6,285 nucleotides of DNA, taken from an uncultured Anaerovibrio sp. Lineage in GTDB: Bacteria; Bacillota; Negativicutes; Selenomonadales; Selenomonadaceae. Shown here one piece after another: positions 4,868 through 6,285 of the stretch. The translations under genes and the position numbers were made by a program. The notes under the pieces were generated by a model, which made no database searches, was not told the DNA's origin, and saw only the letters and a program-made list of their open reading frames with translations. Location of the stretch: assembly GCA_900768695.1 (NCBI GenBank), contig CAAGDY010000443.1, forward strand, positions 1 to 6,285, given 5' to 3'. How positions within the stretch are numbered: the stretch's first letter is position 1; every line of letters begins with the position of its first letter.

Positions 4868-6127
4868 ATGAGTGAAAAGACATTTCCGTTATCCAAGGAA
4901 CAGCTGGAGGCAGTGATTGCCAAGTATCCTACACCTTTTCATATCTATGATGAAAAGGCCATCAGGAACAATATCCGCAAGTTGCAGGCGGCGTTCAGCT
5001 GGGCACCGAAGTTTCAGGAGCATTTCGCTGTAAAGGCTGCGCCAAATCCGCGGCTGATTCAGGTGCTGGCAGAGGAAGGTGCCGGCAGTGACTGCAGCTC
5101 CCTGCCGGAGCTGCTGCTTTCCAAGGCGGCAGGTGTTGTAGGGGAGGACATCATGCTGACCTCCAATGACACTCCTGCAGATGAGTTCCAGAAGGCCATT
5201 GAGCTGGGGGCTATCATCAACCTGGACGATATTTCTCATATTGAGTATCTGGACAAGCATGCCGGTATGCCAAAGTGTCTGTCCTTCCGCTACAATCCGG
5301 GCAATCTGATTGAGGGCAACGATATCATCGGCAAGCCTACCGAGGCAAAATACGGCGTCACCTACGACCAGATTTTTGAGGCCTACAAGCTGGCACAGGC
5401 AAAGGGCGTAAAGCGTTTTGGCCTGCATACCATGGTCATTTCCAATGAGCGCCGCACCGAGGGATTTATCTATACGGCAAAGCTGATGTTCAATCTGGCT
5501 GTGGAAATCAAGAACAAGCTGGGCATTGAGCTGGAGTTTGTCAACCTGGGCGGCGGCGTAGGCATTCCGTATCGCCCGGAGGAGGAGCCTGTTGATTTGG
5601 AGGCCGTGGGCAAGGGCATCCAGCAGGCGTACAATGAAATTCTCGGCCCTGCCGGTCTTACCAATATAGCCATCAAGATGGAAAGCGGCCGCGCTATGAC
5701 CGGCCCTGCCGGATGGCTGGTGTCCACTGTCCTGCACGAGAAAAAGACCTACAAGGACTACATCGGCCTGGATTCCTGCATGGCAAATCTCATGCGCCCG
5801 GCCCTTTATGGCGCATATCACCACATCACCATCGCCGGCAAGGAAAATGCCCTGTGCGACCACATCTATGATGTAACCGGCTCCCTGTGTGAGAACAATG
5901 ACAAGTTTGCCATTGACCGCAAGCTGCCGAAGATTGATATCGGTGATCGCATCATTATCCATGATGCCGGTGCCCACGGCCATGCCATGGGCTTCAACTA
6001 CAATGGCAAGCTGAGAAGTGCGGAGCTTCTGCTTCATGAGGACGGCAGTGTAGAGCTTATCCGCCGTGCCGAAACCAATGAGGATTATTTTGCTACCCTG
6101 ACCGGCTTCGACGGATCTATTATGTAA
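4868..6127 (+). CDS. lysA: Diaminopimelate decarboxylase
   Basis: This is a fold-type III PLP enzyme that decarboxylates meso-diaminopimelate to L-lysine, the last step of the DAP pathway (family knowledge). Starting at ATG 4868 gives 419 residues. An ATG at 4859 is in frame but abuts the ribosome binding site. In this numbering I see the PLP Lys56 in HFAVKAAPNP, GSDCSSLPEL (73-82), HTMVISN from His187, the phosphate-binding LGGGVGIPY (227-235), ESGR (272-275), the catalytic Cys341-Glu342 in GSLCENNDKF, and HDAGAHGHAMGFNYNGK (365-381) with the active-site Tyr378. The conserved CEN motif and the final AETNEDYFATL favour DAP over ornithine, arginine or carboxynorspermidine decarboxylase, but related specificity cannot be excluded from sequence alone. 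It has its own consensus promoter and terminator. Confidence 0.9.
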   Translation: MSEKTFPLSKEQLEAVIAKYPTPFHIYDEKAIRNNIRKLQAAFSWAPKFQEHFAVKAAPNPRLIQVLAEEGAGSDCSSLPELLLSKAAGVVGEDIMLTSNDTPADEFQKAIELGAIINLDDISHIEYLDKHAGMPKCLSFRYNPGNLIEGNDIIGKPTEAKYGVTYDQIFEAYKLAQAKGVKRFGLHTMVISNERRTEGFIYTAKLMFNLAVEIKNKLGIELEFVNLGGGVGIPYRPEEEPVDLEAVGKGIQQAYNEILGPAGLTNIAIKMESGRAMTGPAGWLVSTVLHEKKTYKDYIGLDSCMANLMRPALYGAYHHITIAGKENALCDHIYDVTGSLCENNDKFAIDRKLPKIDIGDRIIIHDAGAHGHAMGFNYNGKLRSAELLLHEDGSVELIRRAETNEDYFATLTGFDGSIM

Positions 6128-6220
6128 AATATAGTTAGTACGGTTATTCGTAAGAATGTGTTGGCCGTAAGAATATGGTCATCCGCAAAACATGATTAGT
6201 TGCGAAGCTGTACCATAAGA

Positions 6221-6279
6221 AAAGCACCTGTGTGATACTGTATTGGCATGATATTGCAGTATCGTATAGGTGCTTTTTT
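6221..6279 (+). terminator. Long hairpin terminator after lysA, possibly bidirectional
   Basis: AAAGCACCT (6221-6229) pairs with AGGTGCTTT (6268-6276). The pairing continues through GTGT/GTAT, mostly by wobble pairs, into GATACTG (6234-6240) with CAGTATC (6257-6263), about 20 bp in total. TTTTTT ends the + strand side. On the minus strand the stem is followed by TTTTCTT, so a converging gene beyond the window could share it. The 93 bp between the lysA stop and this hairpin hold only a 9-bp direct repeat CGTAAGAAT (6149-6157 and 6166-6174). Confidence 0.85.
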
Positions 6280-6285
6280 AGTGCA

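Noticed and set aside
4889..6037. A 382-codon minus-strand open frame opposite lysA
   Set aside because: It is a shadow of lysA with no recognisable domain. Long antisense frames are expected from this gene's codon use.

Overview
The window looks like chromosomal DNA of a low- to mid-GC Bacillota. The PLP synthase pair, a type II tRNA-Ser with an encoded CCA, strong AGGAGG-type ribosome binding sites, sigma-A-like promoters and the style of the proteins would fit an anaerobic gut Negativicute. That placement is an impression from protein similarity and no search was run.

Layout. (1) 1-1485: the end of a vitamin B6 operon on the + strand, pdxS (its first few codons lie before the window) then pdxT 14 bp later, closed by a strong terminator at 1583-1618. 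(2) 1619-2541: a long structured leader and a GNAT-family acetyltransferase. (3) 2542-2840: no convincing protein gene. A promoter followed by a stable hairpin suggests a small RNA. Two terminators follow, one reading right and one reading left. (4) 2831-4192: on the minus strand, a tRNA-Ser(CGA) gene and a gene for an Rpn/YhgA-type PD-(D/E)XK nuclease. The last 18 nt of the tRNA plus its immediate downstream sequence occur again on the far side of the nuclease gene, as a 38-bp direct repeat with one mismatch. This has the form of attL/attR around a 1,253-bp insert in the tRNA 3' end. (5) 4193-4867: the tRNA promoter region, then a decayed IS256-family transposase remnant on the minus strand. 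Its right edge carries TTGACA, which forms a consensus promoter with a TATAAT just outside it. (6) 4868-6127: a diaminopimelate decarboxylase (lysA), followed by a long hairpin terminator at 6221-6279.

How the parts relate. PdxS and PdxT together make pyridoxal 5'-phosphate, the cofactor of the decarboxylase, but the two units have separate promoters and terminators, so I do not read them as co-regulated. The most interesting part is the middle. The ordinary housekeeping genes at the two ends surround a small accessory zone with a nuclease cassette apparently inserted at a tRNA, a dead insertion sequence and a candidate small RNA. The best candidate for something undescribed is the tRNA-bounded, integrase-less Rpn cassette. 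The second is the 2563-2690 RNA.
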